A DNA stretch of 64,000 bases from Clostridium algoriphilum (lineage in GTDB: Bacteria; Bacillota; Clostridia; Clostridiales; Clostridiaceae), in assembly GCF_020443705.1 (NCBI RefSeq), contig NZ_JAIZZK010000002.1, positions 186,001-250,000 on the forward strand, read 5' to 3'. Each line of letters begins with the position of its first letter. Position 1 is the stretch's first letter. Position numbers and translations under genes: made by a program. Below, one piece after another: positions 28,502 to 38,579 of this stretch. The notes under the pieces were generated by a model. The model was given only the letters and a program-made list of their open reading frames with translations. It was not told the DNA's origin and did not search any database.

Positions 28502-29254
28502 CTGTCGATTTTTAAAACTAGGGCTATAGTTATAAAAACTCAAGAGTTTAAAGAGAATGATAAGTTAGTATGGCTTTTTAGTGAGGATTTTGGTAAAATA
28601 ACTGCCATAGCTAAAGGCGCTAGGAAAAATAAAAGCAGATATGTATCTTCAACTCTGCCTTGCACTTATGGAGAATTTATACTCTTTAAAGGTAGAAATT
28701 TATATACAATAAATGAGATTACAATTATAGATTCTTTTCAGCAATTATTAAGAAACCTAGACACAATTACATATGCTTCATATTTTAATGAATTAATTGA
28801 TATTGCAATGGAAAGCGATGAGGTCAATAAAGATCTTTTTAGAGATTTAGTTTCCGCCTTTTATTTTATAAAAAATGACGTTATGGATATAGAGATTCTA
28901 GCTAGAGCTTTTGAATTAAGAATTTTAAAAGCAACAGGATATGAATTAAATTTTAGTCAATGTGTTAAGTGTAGAAAGAAAATAAGTATGTCAAATAATA
29001 TTGATTCCATATTATATGGTCCAATTTGTAAAGAGTGTGAAAAGTTAAATAGTATATATATATCAAATCCTACATATAATACATTAAAATTCTTAAACAA
29101 TTTTGGTATGGATAAAATTAATAGAATTATTGTTTCACAATCGTCAAAACTTGAGTTATACAAAATTTTGTCTTTTATTATTTCTCAAAATTATACAAGG
29201 AAACCAAAAAGCTTAGAAATGTTTAATTATTTAAGGGAATACAATGATCAATAA
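28502..29254 (+). CDS. recO: DNA repair protein RecO, apparently starting on CTG
   Basis: Mediator that loads RecA on SSB-coated gaps. Read from 28502 the protein is 250 residues: an N-terminal OB fold (SIFKTRAIVIKTQEFKEND, FGKITAIAKGARK) and a C-terminal zinc-binding helical domain with CVKC (residues about 156-159) and CKEC. The first ATG, GTG or TTG in frame is at 28808 and would delete the whole OB fold. An in-frame stop at 28484 bars starts further upstream. CTG at 28502 has AGGGGAT about eight bases upstream and aligns with the normal Met of RecO. ATT at 28508 is the only other candidate. No frameshift is visible. Confidence 0.9.
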   Translation: MSIFKTRAIVIKTQEFKENDKLVWLFSEDFGKITAIAKGARKNKSRYVSSTLPCTYGEFILFKGRNLYTINEITIIDSFQQLLRNLDTITYASYFNELIDIAMESDEVNKDLFRDLVSAFYFIKNDVMDIEILARAFELRILKATGYELNFSQCVKCRKKISMSNNIDSILYGPICKECEKLNSIYISNPTYNTLKFLNNFGMDKINRIIVSQSSKLELYKILSFIISQNYTRKPKSLEMFNYLREYNDQ

Positions 29255-29295
29255 ATTAATTTTACCTTAGATAAATTATAAGGAGGATGATTTTA

Positions 29296-29982
29296 ATGGC
29301 AGAAATTACGCTAGAGAAAATTGACATTATTAAAGAAAGAACAGGCGTTTCATACACGGATGCTAAGGAAGCATTAGAAGAATGTGATAGTGATGTAGTT
29401 AATGCTTTGATTTATATTGAAGCAAAAGAAAAAAAATCTAATAAATTCAATATGGACGAAATGTATACTACTAAGGATGAACTTTTAGAATGGATAAAGA
29501 GCACTGCACGAAAAGGTAACGTATCAAGGATAAAGATAAAGAAAGGTCAGACTGTGATTATAGATATACCTGTTAATGCAGGCATTGCAGCAGGCATATT
29601 TGGATTAATTTATCCAGCTCTAATTGCTATAGGTGTTTTAACTGCAGTACTCACAAAAGTCACCATTGAGGTAACAAAAGCAGATGGTAGTGTGGAAGTA
29701 ATTAATACTATTATTAAAAATACAGTTGATGATGTAAAAAATAAAATGAGTGATATAAGTGATGATGTAAAAGAAAAATTTAATGAAACTAAAGGTAGTT
29801 TTAACAAAAGCAGTAAAGAGAATAAAGACAGTAATAATAGTAATGATGATAAAGAGAATAATAATGAAAATGTATACCAATATACTGTAAAATTTGACGA
29901 AAAAGAGAAAGAAGAAAAGCAAAACGAAGAAAACGAAAAAAACGAAAAAAATGATAAAGTGCAAGACAAAGAGACTGAATAA
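29296..29982 (+). CDS. UBA/TS-N and DUF4342 domain protein
   Basis: A 228-residue protein. Residues about 1-45 form a UBA/EF-Ts-N-like three-helix unit (KIDIIKERTGVSYTDAKEALEECDSDVVNALIY). Residues about 55-140 match DUF4342: a small beta domain with a Gly/Ala-rich hydrophobic hairpin (NAGIAAGIFGLIYPALIAIGV). The last 80 residues are a low-complexity Lys/Asp/Glu/Asn tail. The ATG at 29296 gives the family start MAEITLEKI and a good distance from AAGGAGG; another ATG lies three codons upstream. Function unknown. Confidence 0.8.
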   Translation: MAEITLEKIDIIKERTGVSYTDAKEALEECDSDVVNALIYIEAKEKKSNKFNMDEMYTTKDELLEWIKSTARKGNVSRIKIKKGQTVIIDIPVNAGIAAGIFGLIYPALIAIGVLTAVLTKVTIEVTKADGSVEVINTIIKNTVDDVKNKMSDISDDVKEKFNETKGSFNKSSKENKDSNNSNDDKENNNENVYQYTVKFDEKEKEEKQNEENEKNEKNDKVQDKETE

Positions 29983-30035
29983 TAGTTTTATTTTTTCTTT
30001 AAAAAATTATTAGTATAATAACTTTTAATCTTATA

Positions 30036-30066
30036 AAAGCCAGTAACTATTAGTTGCTGGCTTTTA
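30036..30066 (+). terminator. Intrinsic terminator
   Basis: AAAGCCAGTAACT with AGTTGCTGGCTTTTA (one G-U pair), ending the recO/DUF4342 transcript. Confidence 0.8.
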
Positions 30067-30124
30067 TTATTTAAAACTTAACATTTTTAACAAACAACAC
30101 CAACATTTCATCTTAAAAACGTGT

Positions 30125-30210
30125 TATAATGTTACAAATGGTATGTAAAAATTTAGCATAAATTGAATTGATGGAAACGTTTATAATTCAAATATATACC
30201 ATTTATACTT
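30125..30210 (+). promoter_or_regulatory. ppdK promoter and leader with a possible cre site
   Basis: TATAAT at 30125-30130. The leader contains an inverted repeat, AAATGGTATGTA (about 30136) with TATATACCATTT (about 30196), enclosing TGGAAACGTTTATA at 30172-30185. That sequence matches the CcpA cre consensus except for two positions. Catabolite control of ppdK is therefore possible but unproven. Confidence 0.35.
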
Positions 30211-30250
30211 ATCATCATATATAATTTATAATCGAAGGGGTTGTGCGAAA

Positions 30251-32887
30251 ATGGAAAATAAAAAGTATATTTATCTTTTTAGCGAGGGTAATCGTTCAAT
30301 GAAAAATCTTTTAGGTGGAAAAGGTGCAAATCTTGCAGATATGACGAGCCTTGGAATTCCAGTTCCACAAGGGTTTACAGTTACTACCGAAGCTTGTAAT
30401 AAGTATTATGAGGATGGTCAATTAATAGCACCCGAAATCGTTAGTGATATTCATGCTAAAATGACTGAACTTGAAAACATCACAGGAAAGAAGTTTGGAA
30501 GTTTAGAAAATCCATTACTTGTATCAGTTCGATCTGGAGCAAGAGCATCAATGCCTGGCATGATGGATACAATCTTAAATCTTGGACTAAATGACGATAC
30601 AGTAGAAGTTATGGCTAAAATAACAAATAACCCAAGATTTGCTTATGATTCTTACAGACGATTTATCCAAATGTTTGCCGACGTTGTAATGGACGTTGAA
30701 AAAAGAAACTTTGAAAATATGATGGATAAGATGAAAGAAGAAAAAGGCGTGAATTTTGATACAGAATTAGACGCTAATGATTTGAAAAAGTTAGTAAAAC
30801 AATTTAAAGAATTTTATAAAGAAAATCAAGGTGAAGAATTCCCAAGTGACCCAAGAACTCAATTAATAGAGTCAATTTCTGCGGTATTTAGATCATGGGA
30901 TAATCCTCGTGCTATTGTTTATAGAAGATTAAATGATATCCCAGGAGCATGGGGAACGGCAGTAAGCGTTCAAGAAATGGTGTTTGGTAACAAAGGTGAA
31001 ACATCAGGAACGGGCGTTGCATTCTCAAGAAATCCATCAACTGGAGAAAAACAAATATTTGCTGAATACTTAATGAATGCACAAGGCGAAGACGTAGTTG
31101 CGGGAATAAGAACACCACAAGATATATCACAACTTAAAAAAGATATGCCAAAAGTATATGAGGAGTTCATGGTGATTGTAAATACTCTTGAAACACATAA
31201 CAAAGATATGCAAGATATGGAGTTTACAATTGAAGATGGTAAATTATACTTTTTACAAACAAGGAATGGTAAGAGAACTGCACAAGCTGCATTGAAAATT
31301 GCTGTTGAACTTGTTGAAGAAGGAATGTTAACAAAAAAAGAAGCACTTATGAAGGTTGAACCAAAGCAACTAGATTCATTACTGCACCCTAACTTTGATG
31401 CAGCTGAATTAAAAAAATCTCAAGTAATAGCTAAAGGCTTACCTGCATCTCCTGGAGCAGCTTGTGGAAAAGTTTGCTTTACAGCGGAGGACGCAAAGTC
31501 TAAACATGAAGCTGGCAACCAAGTTATACTTGTAAGGCTTGAGACGTCGCCAGAGGACATTGAAGGCATGGTAGCTGCAGAAGGTATACTAACAGTAAGA
31601 GGCGGCATGACATCGCATGCTGCAGTTGTTGCAAGAGGTATGGGAACTTGTTGTGTTGCTGGATGTTCAGAAATTAAAGTTAATGAACAAGCTAAGAATT
31701 TCCAAATTGGAAAAACAATCTATCATGAAGGTGACTTTATTTCAATGGATGGGAGTACAGGAAATGTATATGCTGGAGTAATTAAAACAGTTGAGCCTGA
31801 GATAAACGGTTATTTTGAAATATTTATGGGTTGGGCTGATGAAGTAAGAAGCCTTAAAGTAAGAACCAATGCTGATACCCCAAAGGACACTGCACAAGCA
31901 GTTAAATATGGAGCTGAAGGCGTAGGCTTATGCAGAACAGAGCATATGTTCTTTGATACTGATAGAATAATAAGAATAAGAGAAATGATAGTTGCAAAAG
32001 ATGAGGCGCAAAGAAGAGTAGCACTCGAGAAATTATTACCAATGCAAAGAGGGGATTTTGTAGGAATCTATGAAGAACTTAAAGAGAAACCAGCTACAAT
32101 TAGATTTTTAGATCCACCTCTTCATGAATTTTTACCACATGCTGATGAGGACATAAAAGAATTAGCAAGTGATATGGGACTAAGTTTTGAAGAATTAAAA
32201 GCTACAGTTGAGGCATTACATGAAGTTAACCCAATGATGGGACATAGAGGATGTAGACTTGCAGTATCATACCCAGAGATAGCTGAGATGCAGACTAGAG
32301 CGGTAATTGAAGCTGCTATAGATGTTAAGACTAGAAAAGGATATAATATTGTTCCAGAAATAATGATTCCTTTAGTTGGTGAAATTAAAGAATTAAAATA
32401 TGTTAAAGATATAGTAGTAAGAATAGCTGATGAAATTATAGCTGAAAAAGGCAGTGATTTAAAGTACATGGTTGGTACAATGATTGAAATACCAAGAGCT
32501 GCACTTACAGCTGATTTAATAGCAGAAGAAGCAGAGTTTTTCTCTTTTGGAACAAATGATTTAACACAAATGACTTTTGGATTTTCAAGAGACGATGCTG
32601 GAAGCTTCTTAAAAGATTACTATGATAAGAAAGTTTTCGAATTTGATCCATTCCAAAAATTAGATCAAGTTGGAGTAGGTAAACTTATAGAAATAGCTTC
32701 TGAACTTGGACGAAAAGTTCGTCCAAATATAAAACTCGGAATATGTGGAGAACACGGTGGAGACCCATCTTCCGTTGAATTCTGTCATAATGTAGGGCTT
32801 GATTATGTATCATGTTCACCGTTTAGAGTGCCAGTTGCAAGACTTGCAGCAGCTCAAGCGGAAATAAATAATCCAAGAAAAAAATAA
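30251..32887 (+). CDS. ppdK: Pyruvate, phosphate dikinase
   Basis: Interconverts pyruvate, ATP and phosphate with phosphoenolpyruvate, AMP and pyrophosphate; in clostridia it can serve either glycolysis or gluconeogenesis. The 878-residue protein has an N-terminal ATP-grasp domain (GGKGANLADM, SVRSGARASMPGMMDT), the phosphohistidine domain with GGMTSHAAVVARG, and the PEP-binding TIM barrel with CGEHGGDPSSVEF near the end. AAGGGGTTG precedes the ATG. Single-gene unit with a very strong terminator. Confidence 0.98.
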   Translation: MENKKYIYLFSEGNRSMKNLLGGKGANLADMTSLGIPVPQGFTVTTEACNKYYEDGQLIAPEIVSDIHAKMTELENITGKKFGSLENPLLVSVRSGARASMPGMMDTILNLGLNDDTVEVMAKITNNPRFAYDSYRRFIQMFADVVMDVEKRNFENMMDKMKEEKGVNFDTELDANDLKKLVKQFKEFYKENQGEEFPSDPRTQLIESISAVFRSWDNPRAIVYRRLNDIPGAWGTAVSVQEMVFGNKGETSGTGVAFSRNPSTGEKQIFAEYLMNAQGEDVVAGIRTPQDISQLKKDMPKVYEEFMVIVNTLETHNKDMQDMEFTIEDGKLYFLQTRNGKRTAQAALKIAVELVEEGMLTKKEALMKVEPKQLDSLLHPNFDAAELKKSQVIAKGLPASPGAACGKVCFTAEDAKSKHEAGNQVILVRLETSPEDIEGMVAAEGILTVRGGMTSHAAVVARGMGTCCVAGCSEIKVNEQAKNFQIGKTIYHEGDFISMDGSTGNVYAGVIKTVEPEINGYFEIFMGWADEVRSLKVRTNADTPKDTAQAVKYGAEGVGLCRTEHMFFDTDRIIRIREMIVAKDEAQRRVALEKLLPMQRGDFVGIYEELKEKPATIRFLDPPLHEFLPHADEDIKELASDMGLSFEELKATVEALHEVNPMMGHRGCRLAVSYPEIAEMQTRAVIEAAIDVKTRKGYNIVPEIMIPLVGEIKELKYVKDIVVRIADEIIAEKGSDLKYMVGTMIEIPRAALTADLIAEEAEFFSFGTNDLTQMTFGFSRDDAGSFLKDYYDKKVFEFDPFQKLDQVGVGKLIEIASELGRKVRPNIKLGICGEHGGDPSSVEFCHNVGLDYVSCSPFRVPVARLAAAQAEINNPRKK

Positions 32888-32913
32888 TTATTTCTCCCTA
32901 TATATAATTAATA

Positions 32914-32962
32914 AAGTACAAGTAAAGCGCCGCTGGGTTACAGCGGCGTTTTACTTGTACTT
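32914..32962. terminator. Very strong bidirectional terminator
   Basis: A long hairpin: AAGTACAAGTAAA plus GCGCCGCTG pair with CAGCGGCG plus TTTTACTTGTACTT around the loop GGTTA. Shared by ppdK and the convergent cotS-family gene. Confidence 0.85.
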
Positions 32963-32979
32963 ACTATGTTATTATGAAT

Positions 32980-34050
32980 TTATTTTAAAGTTATTTTAAA
33001 TTTGTTTCCAATATAAGTTTGAAATTTATCTACAAAATCTAATTGATAATCATTTTTATTAGTTGCATTATGCAGCAAATTTAAGAATGCTTTTTTGTTG
33101 CACTTATTAATATTACTATAATAATCTCTTGATATTTTCCAGTACCTTTGTGGGAAAGATAAATAAACAAGAATATACTTATAATCATCAAAGGTTAAAG
33201 GTAGTATCGTATCATATAATTCTAAAAAACTTATCGCAAGCTTAAAATCCCATTTTGTACTGTCTCTTTTAAGTAGGCGCCTTAAAGAATAGGAAATATC
33301 ATGGGCACAATAGTCATTTCTACATTTATCAAAATCAATTACCCATATCTCATTATTAGTGTCAAAGATAATGTTTTTATTAACATAGTCAAGATGACAT
33401 AGCGATTTTGTAAGATTATCAAGATTAATATCATAAGCAATGTTTGCAGAAAACTTAGCAAGCTTACTACTTGAATTAAAATGTTCAAGATAGAGCCTTG
33501 AAAAGGCATCATTATATTTATAAGCTAAATTAGAATACTTAAGAAGGCTTTCATAGTGTTTATATATCGAAGTACTTAAAGGTTTATAGTCCTCTTTCGT
33601 TGAACTACCACATATGGGTTTAAAGTTAATACTTACTTTATGCATACTTGCAAGATTAGAACTGCATACTAGTACATGATCAATATTATCATAGTCGCAT
33701 TTTATTCCATTAATCCAAGGGGTAAGTATAAATAGCATATTATTATAGTTTACAAATCTACTATTTGTATTTGTTGGAAGGATTCGAGGCACATTAATGT
33801 TGTTTCTATGCAACCATTCTATAGCTGAGTATACGAATAACAAATCTTTTATAGAATAATAAACTTTTTTTAAACAATAAGATTCATCGTAGTATTGTAC
33901 TTTATATACAGCTCTTTGTTTATCAGTATCTTTAAATTTAATTTGTTTGATATCAGCATTGGTTAAGTTATATTGCGGTAAGATGTATTTTTTTACATTT
34001 TCTTCAGATAATAAATTTATGTTATTAAAGTCTTTAGCCGTAGATGGCAT
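32980..34050 (-). CDS. CotS-family spore coat/kinase-like protein
   Basis: A 356-residue protein of the CotS/YtaA spore-coat group, which adopts the aminoglycoside phosphotransferase/choline kinase fold. Kinase-like blocks seen: HLDYVNKNIIFD (catalytic loop; the residue pattern is HxDxxxxN) and VIDFDKCRND (DFD metal motif), plus AHDISYSL. AGGAGTG precedes the ATG on the minus strand. Probably made in the mother cell; whether it phosphorylates a substrate is unknown. Confidence 0.82.
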   Translation of the reverse strand: MPSTAKDFNNINLLSEENVKKYILPQYNLTNADIKQIKFKDTDKQRAVYKVQYYDESYCLKKVYYSIKDLLFVYSAIEWLHRNNINVPRILPTNTNSRFVNYNNMLFILTPWINGIKCDYDNIDHVLVCSSNLASMHKVSINFKPICGSSTKEDYKPLSTSIYKHYESLLKYSNLAYKYNDAFSRLYLEHFNSSSKLAKFSANIAYDINLDNLTKSLCHLDYVNKNIIFDTNNEIWVIDFDKCRNDYCAHDISYSLRRLLKRDSTKWDFKLAISFLELYDTILPLTFDDYKYILVYLSFPQRYWKISRDYYSNINKCNKKAFLNLLHNATNKNDYQLDFVDKFQTYIGNKFKITLK

Positions 34051-34271
34051 CCTAACACTCCTAAAAAATTATTACATTACTAGAATATTAATAAAATTTA
34101 AATATTATACGTTTAACATAAAAAAAGGGAAATTAATTTCATATGTAGAATACTAACTAATGTAACTTCAAAAAATAATGACCTTACTTACCAACTATTT
34201 AGTTTAAAAAGGTCTAAATTAAAGAAAAACATAATGATAGTAACTATAGTTTTGGATTTAGGAGGGAATTT

Positions 34272-35300
34272 ATGAATATCCGCGAAAAAATAGAAGCTAA
34301 TGAAGGGAAATTTATTATACAACATGGTGCTTTATCCATAAATTCAAAGGGCAGAAAAGAATTAGAGAATAAGGATGATATAAGAACATGTTATATGGTG
34401 GACAGAGATAGGATCATAAATTGTAAATCATTTAGAAGACTCAAGCATAAAACTCAAGTATACATAAAGACTAGTAGTGATCATTACAGAACAAGATTAA
34501 CGCATACATTAGAAGTCGCGCAGATAGCAAAAACTATTGGGAAAGGTATAGGCTTAAATGAAGATTTGATAGAAGCTATAGCATTAGGTCATGACATAGG
34601 GCATGTACCTTTTGCTCATAATGGTGAAGAGGTACTTAATGATATTTTGCCTGGAGGGTTTAGGCACAACGAAAATAGCATTAGAGTGCTTACCAAAATA
34701 GAAAAACTAGGTGCGGGACTTAATTTAAGTGAAGAAGTACTAGATGGAATTCTTAACCACAGTGGTTTTTCCGAGATTTATGGAAAGGCGAAAACACTTG
34801 AAGGTCAAGTTGTTAGATATAGTGACAAGATTGCATATGTAAATCATGACATAGACGATTCTATAAGAGCAAAATTGTTAACAGAGGAAATGTTGCCCAA
34901 AGGTACTGTTAAAATATTGGGAGCAAATCATGGCATGCGAATAGATACTTTAGTTAAAGATTGTATTTATAATACTATAAATAATTTAGATAAAGGAAAC
35001 ATAGGGATATCTCTTAGTGAAAAAGTTGGAAGTGCATTAGGGGATTTAAGAAACTTTATGTTTGAAAATATATATAAAGGTGAAATTTTAAAGGAAGAAA
35101 GACAAAAAGCACAATTTGTGGTAACTAATGTATTTACTTATTACTTTAACAATCCACTTTCTATGCCTGACTTTTACAAAGATATAGTTAAGGAAGAAGG
35201 CCTACATACTGGGGTAGCTGATTATATCTCTGGCATGAGTGATGACTATTGTTTAATGCTTTTTAATAATATATATGTACCTAAATTTGTTGTTTATTAA
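34272..35300 (+). CDS. dgt: dGTP triphosphohydrolase-like HD protein
   Basis: HD-domain enzyme that hydrolyses dNTPs to deoxynucleoside and tripolyphosphate. The 342-residue protein contains [38 protein letters not shown], the HD pair in [15 protein letters not shown], and [23 protein letters not shown] precedes the ATG. It precedes dnaG, the usual clostridial position. Confidence 0.92.
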   Translation: MNIREKIEANEGKFIIQHGALSINSKGRKELENKDDIRTCYMVDRDRIINCKSFRRLKHKTQVYIKTSSDHYRTRLTHTLEVAQIAKTIGKGIGLNEDLIEAIALGHDIGHVPFAHNGEEVLNDILPGGFRHNENSIRVLTKIEKLGAGLNLSEEVLDGILNHSGFSEIYGKAKTLEGQVVRYSDKIAYVNHDIDDSIRAKLLTEEMLPKGTVKILGANHGMRIDTLVKDCIYNTINNLDKGNIGISLSEKVGSALGDLRNFMFENIYKGEILKEERQKAQFVVTNVFTYYFNNPLSMPDFYKDIVKEEGLHTGVADYISGMSDDYCLMLFNNIYVPKFVVY

Positions 35301-35523
35301 ATTATAAGAATAGAAAAATAAATATTTTAGAGTAATTTATAAAAAAATATAAAAAATAAAAATAAAAAAATAAATTTATTGAAGGAAATTTGTATTTTAT
35401 AAAGAATATATTATAAGCAAACAAAATTATTATTAAAAAAAGATAAATTAAAGAAGGATAATAAACTTTTTTGTCGAATAAAAATATATTGTAGATTTAT
35501 TTAAGTAAGGTGGTAATAATCTA
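35301..35523 (+). other. Very AT-rich spacer before dnaG
   Basis: 223 bases made almost entirely of A and T, with A4-A7 runs. No ORF or hairpin of note. It probably contains the dnaG-rpoD promoter, but no clean -35/-10 pair stands out. Confidence 0.4.
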
Positions 35524-37293
35524 TTGATTGCTGAAGATGTCATCCGAAAAATAAAGGAACAAAATGATATTGTGGATGTAATATCTGAAAGAGTAAAACT
35601 TAAAAGGATAGGAAAAAATTATACTGGCCTTTGTCCTTTCCATAATGAGAAGAGTCCGTCATTTACTGTATCTGTGGAAAAACAAATTTATAAGTGTTTT
35701 GGATGTGGGGAAGCTGGGAATGTAATCAGTTATGTTATGAAGGATAGAAATGTAACTTTTCCTGAAGCAGCAAGGGTATTAGCTGAAAGAGCTAACATTA
35801 GTATAGATTTACACAATGATCAAAATAATGCACAACAAGACATGTACAAGAAAATGTACAAAATTAATGTAGAGGCGGCTAGGTATTTTTATAATAACTT
35901 AAGAAAGGATAAGAAGGCTGAAATATATTTCTCCAACAGAGGTATCACCGAAGGTACAATGAGAAAATTCGGTTTAGGGTTCTCTTTTGATAAATGGGAT
36001 GGTTTGTTATTATACCTGAAAAGGAAGGGGTATTCCGAATTAGATTTATGTAATATAGGGTTAATTGTTAAAAGTCCTAAAGGATCTTATTACGATAGAT
36101 TTAGAAATAGAATAATGTTTCCTGTGTTTGATTATAAAGGTAGTGTCATCGGATTTGGAGGAAGAGTTTTAGACGATTCAAAACCTAAATATTTAAATTC
36201 ACCTGAGACACCATTATTTCATAAAGGATTAAACCTTTATGGACTGAATTTTGTAATAAAAAATAATAAATCTCGAACAATAATAATTGTAGAGGGATAT
36301 ATGGATTGTATTTCACTTCATCAATATGGATTCTCAAATGTCGTTGCGTCTCTTGGTACGGCACTTACTATTAATCAATCAAAACTATTGAAAAAACATG
36401 TTGACAAAGTTATTATTGCTTTTGATGCTGATTTTGCAGGTCAAGCTGCAACTATAAGGGGCCTAGAAATATTAAGAAGTGAAGGTTTTGATTTAAGAGT
36501 GTTAGTAGTTCCAAAGGGAAAAGATCCTGATGAATATATAAAGAACAATGGAAAAGAGGCTTTCCAAAAATTAGTGGATGATGCACTTCCTCTAATTGAT
36601 TATAGGCTGAAAAGAGCAGGTGACGGAATAAATTTTGCGAATAGTGAAATGATAATACAGTATGTTAAAAAGGTTACTGAAATTATAGTAGACTTAGACC
36701 CTGTTGAAAAAGATGTGTATATAAAAAAGGCATCTGAAGAAACGGGCATTAAAGAACAAGCAATATATGACTTATTAAGCGGAGAAATTAACAAAAATTC
36801 AAAAAAAATGAAAAAAATGAATATACAACAGGATTTTGGACAAAAATTATATTTAGAGCCAGCTTATATTAAGGCTGAAAGAAATTTATTGAAATTTATG
36901 TTTATTAATGAAGAAAATTGTGATTATATTACAGAAAATATGTCTATTGAACAATTGGTAATTCAAAGCCATAAAAGTATATATTCATATATCGTTAAAT
37001 GTAAAAGCTTACCATATGATGAAAAGATTAAAAATATTGAATTTATGTGTAATGATATAGAATGCACAAAAGAATGGATAAATACTATGGAAATTGAATT
37101 CTCTTTTGATGAAGAGGATCATAAAAGACTTATAAAGGACTGCATTAAACAACTGAAAAAATTCAAGTTAGAGGAGTCGAAAAAAGAAATTATGAATAAT
37201 ATCAAACAATTTGAATCAAAAGGCCTGCTAGAAGAATCTATTCAATTAGCTCAAAAACTTATAGAATTACAAAAGAATCTTAAACAGTTATAG
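35524..37293 (+). CDS. dnaG: DNA primase
   Basis: Synthesises RNA primers at the replication fork. The 589-residue protein has the CHC2 zinc finger (Cys37, His40, Cys58, Cys61 in LCPFHNEKSPSF and CFGCGEAGN), the RNA-polymerase/TOPRIM core with IIIVEGYMD and IAFDADFAGQAA, and a C-terminal helicase-interaction region. It starts on TTG with AAGGTGG about 11 bases upstream. rpoD follows 22 bases later; together they form the macromolecular-synthesis pair. Confidence 0.96.
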   Translation: MIAEDVIRKIKEQNDIVDVISERVKLKRIGKNYTGLCPFHNEKSPSFTVSVEKQIYKCFGCGEAGNVISYVMKDRNVTFPEAARVLAERANISIDLHNDQNNAQQDMYKKMYKINVEAARYFYNNLRKDKKAEIYFSNRGITEGTMRKFGLGFSFDKWDGLLLYLKRKGYSELDLCNIGLIVKSPKGSYYDRFRNRIMFPVFDYKGSVIGFGGRVLDDSKPKYLNSPETPLFHKGLNLYGLNFVIKNNKSRTIIIVEGYMDCISLHQYGFSNVVASLGTALTINQSKLLKKHVDKVIIAFDADFAGQAATIRGLEILRSEGFDLRVLVVPKGKDPDEYIKNNGKEAFQKLVDDALPLIDYRLKRAGDGINFANSEMIIQYVKKVTEIIVDLDPVEKDVYIKKASEETGIKEQAIYDLLSGEINKNSKKMKKMNIQQDFGQKLYLEPAYIKAERNLLKFMFINEENCDYITENMSIEQLVIQSHKSIYSYIVKCKSLPYDEKIKNIEFMCNDIECTKEWINTMEIEFSFDEEDHKRLIKDCIKQLKKFKLEESKKEIMNNIKQFESKGLLEESIQLAQKLIELQKNLKQL

Positions 37294-37315
37294 TATTTAA
37301 GAAGGAGGTAATATG

Positions 37316-38413
37316 ATGAAGGATAAAAGTTCAAAAATGGCTATAGTCAAAAAACTTATTGATAAAGGCAAGAAAAAGGGATCCTTGACTTATAAAGAAG
37401 TAATGGATGAACTTTATGAAATAGAGTTAAGCCCAGAACAAATAGAAAAAGTTTATGAAGTTCTAGAATCAATGGAGATAGAAGTTGTAGGAGATATGCA
37501 TGCAAAAGCTGCACCTGCAACAGGAGCTCAAGCGGAAACCGAACCAGAAACAGAAGAACTTGATGTTAGTATACCAGAAGGTGTTTCTATAGATGACCCA
37601 GTTCGAATGTATTTAAAAGAAATCGGAAAAGTTTCATTATTATCATCAAGTGAGGAAATTGATCTTGCTAAAAGAAATGAAGAAGGAGATCTTGCAGCTA
37701 AGAAAAAATTAGCAGAGGCTAATTTAAGATTGGTAGTAAGTATAGCGAAGAGATATGTTGGACGTGGAATGTTGTTCCTAGATCTTATTCAGGAAGGTAA
37801 TTTAGGACTAATAAAAGCTGTAGAAAAATATGATTATAGAAAAGGATTTAAATTCAGTACTTATGCTACTTGGTGGATTAGGCAGGCAATAACTAGAGCA
37901 ATAGCTGATCAAGCTAGAACTATTAGGATACCTGTACATATGGTTGAAACTATTAATAAACTTATTAGAGTTTCAAGGCAACTACTACAAGAACTTGGAC
38001 GTGAACCTCAACCAGATGAAGTTGCTGAAAAAATGGAAATGCCAGTTGGGAAAGTTAGAGAAATTATGAAAATTGCACAAGAGCCAGTGTCTCTTGAGAC
38101 ACCTATTGGTGAAGAGGAAGATAGTCATTTAGGAGATTTTATTCCAGATGATGATGCCTTAGCACCAGCTGAAGCTGCTGCATTCACAATGCTTAAAGAA
38201 CAATTGATTAACGTTTTAGATACTTTGACTCCTAGAGAAGAGAAAGTTTTAAGATTAAGATTTGGACTAGATGACGGACGCGCAAGGACCCTTGAGGAAG
38301 TTGGAAAAGAGTTTAATGTAACAAGAGAGAGAATAAGGCAAATTGAGGCCAAGGCTTTACGTAAATTAAGACACCCAAGTAGAAGTAAAAAATTAAAAGA
38401 TTATTTAGATTAG
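37316..38413 (+). CDS. rpoD: Primary RNA polymerase sigma factor (sigma-A)
   Basis: Housekeeping sigma factor. The 365-residue protein has region 1.1-like N-terminus, 1.2 ([13 protein letters not shown]), 2.1-2.4 ([48 protein letters not shown]), region 3 and region 4.2 with [32 protein letters not shown] at 37302-37308 fits the second of two adjacent ATG codons (37316). Downstream of dnaG. Confidence 0.97.
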   Translation: MKDKSSKMAIVKKLIDKGKKKGSLTYKEVMDELYEIELSPEQIEKVYEVLESMEIEVVGDMHAKAAPATGAQAETEPETEELDVSIPEGVSIDDPVRMYLKEIGKVSLLSSSEEIDLAKRNEEGDLAAKKKLAEANLRLVVSIAKRYVGRGMLFLDLIQEGNLGLIKAVEKYDYRKGFKFSTYATWWIRQAITRAIADQARTIRIPVHMVETINKLIRVSRQLLQELGREPQPDEVAEKMEMPVGKVREIMKIAQEPVSLETPIGEEEDSHLGDFIPDDDALAPAEAAAFTMLKEQLINVLDTLTPREEKVLRLRFGLDDGRARTLEEVGKEFNVTRERIRQIEAKALRKLRHPSRSKKLKDYLD

Positions 38414-38466
38414 TACAGCTTTTTTGAAAGATGAGTACAGCTTTTTTTGAAAGATAAGTATAGCTT
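38412..38466 (+). repeat. Short direct repeat at the rpoD 3' end
   Basis: AGTACAGCTTTTTTGAAAGA occurs twice in tandem (38412 and 38434, one extra T in the second), with a partial third copy AGTATAGCTT. The first copy begins in the rpoD stop codon. Confidence 0.7.
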
Positions 38467-38471
38467 ACTGC

Positions 38472-38505
38472 AGATAAGAACACCTTACTTAAGGTGTTCT
38501 TATCT
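38472..38505 (+). terminator. Terminator hairpin after rpoD
   Basis: A perfect 15-bp stem, AGATAAGAACACCTT and AAGGTGTTCTTATCT around loop ACTT. The downstream T tract is weak (CTTTG). Confidence 0.65.
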
Positions 38506-38579
38506 CTTTGTGTAAAATTATGGAAAGATATTTACAAGCTAGATTTAAATATGCTATAATATGTTTTGAAGGTGATTAA

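Noticed and set aside
28808-29254. A 148-aa protein starting at the ATG at 28808
   Set aside because: It would be RecO lacking its OB fold; conserved RecO sequence continues upstream to 28502 without a stop.
29610-29969. Two long minus-strand ORFs rich in Ser/Phe/Leu
   Set aside because: Antisense of the Lys/Asp/Glu-rich tail of the DUF4342 protein; composition explains the open frames.
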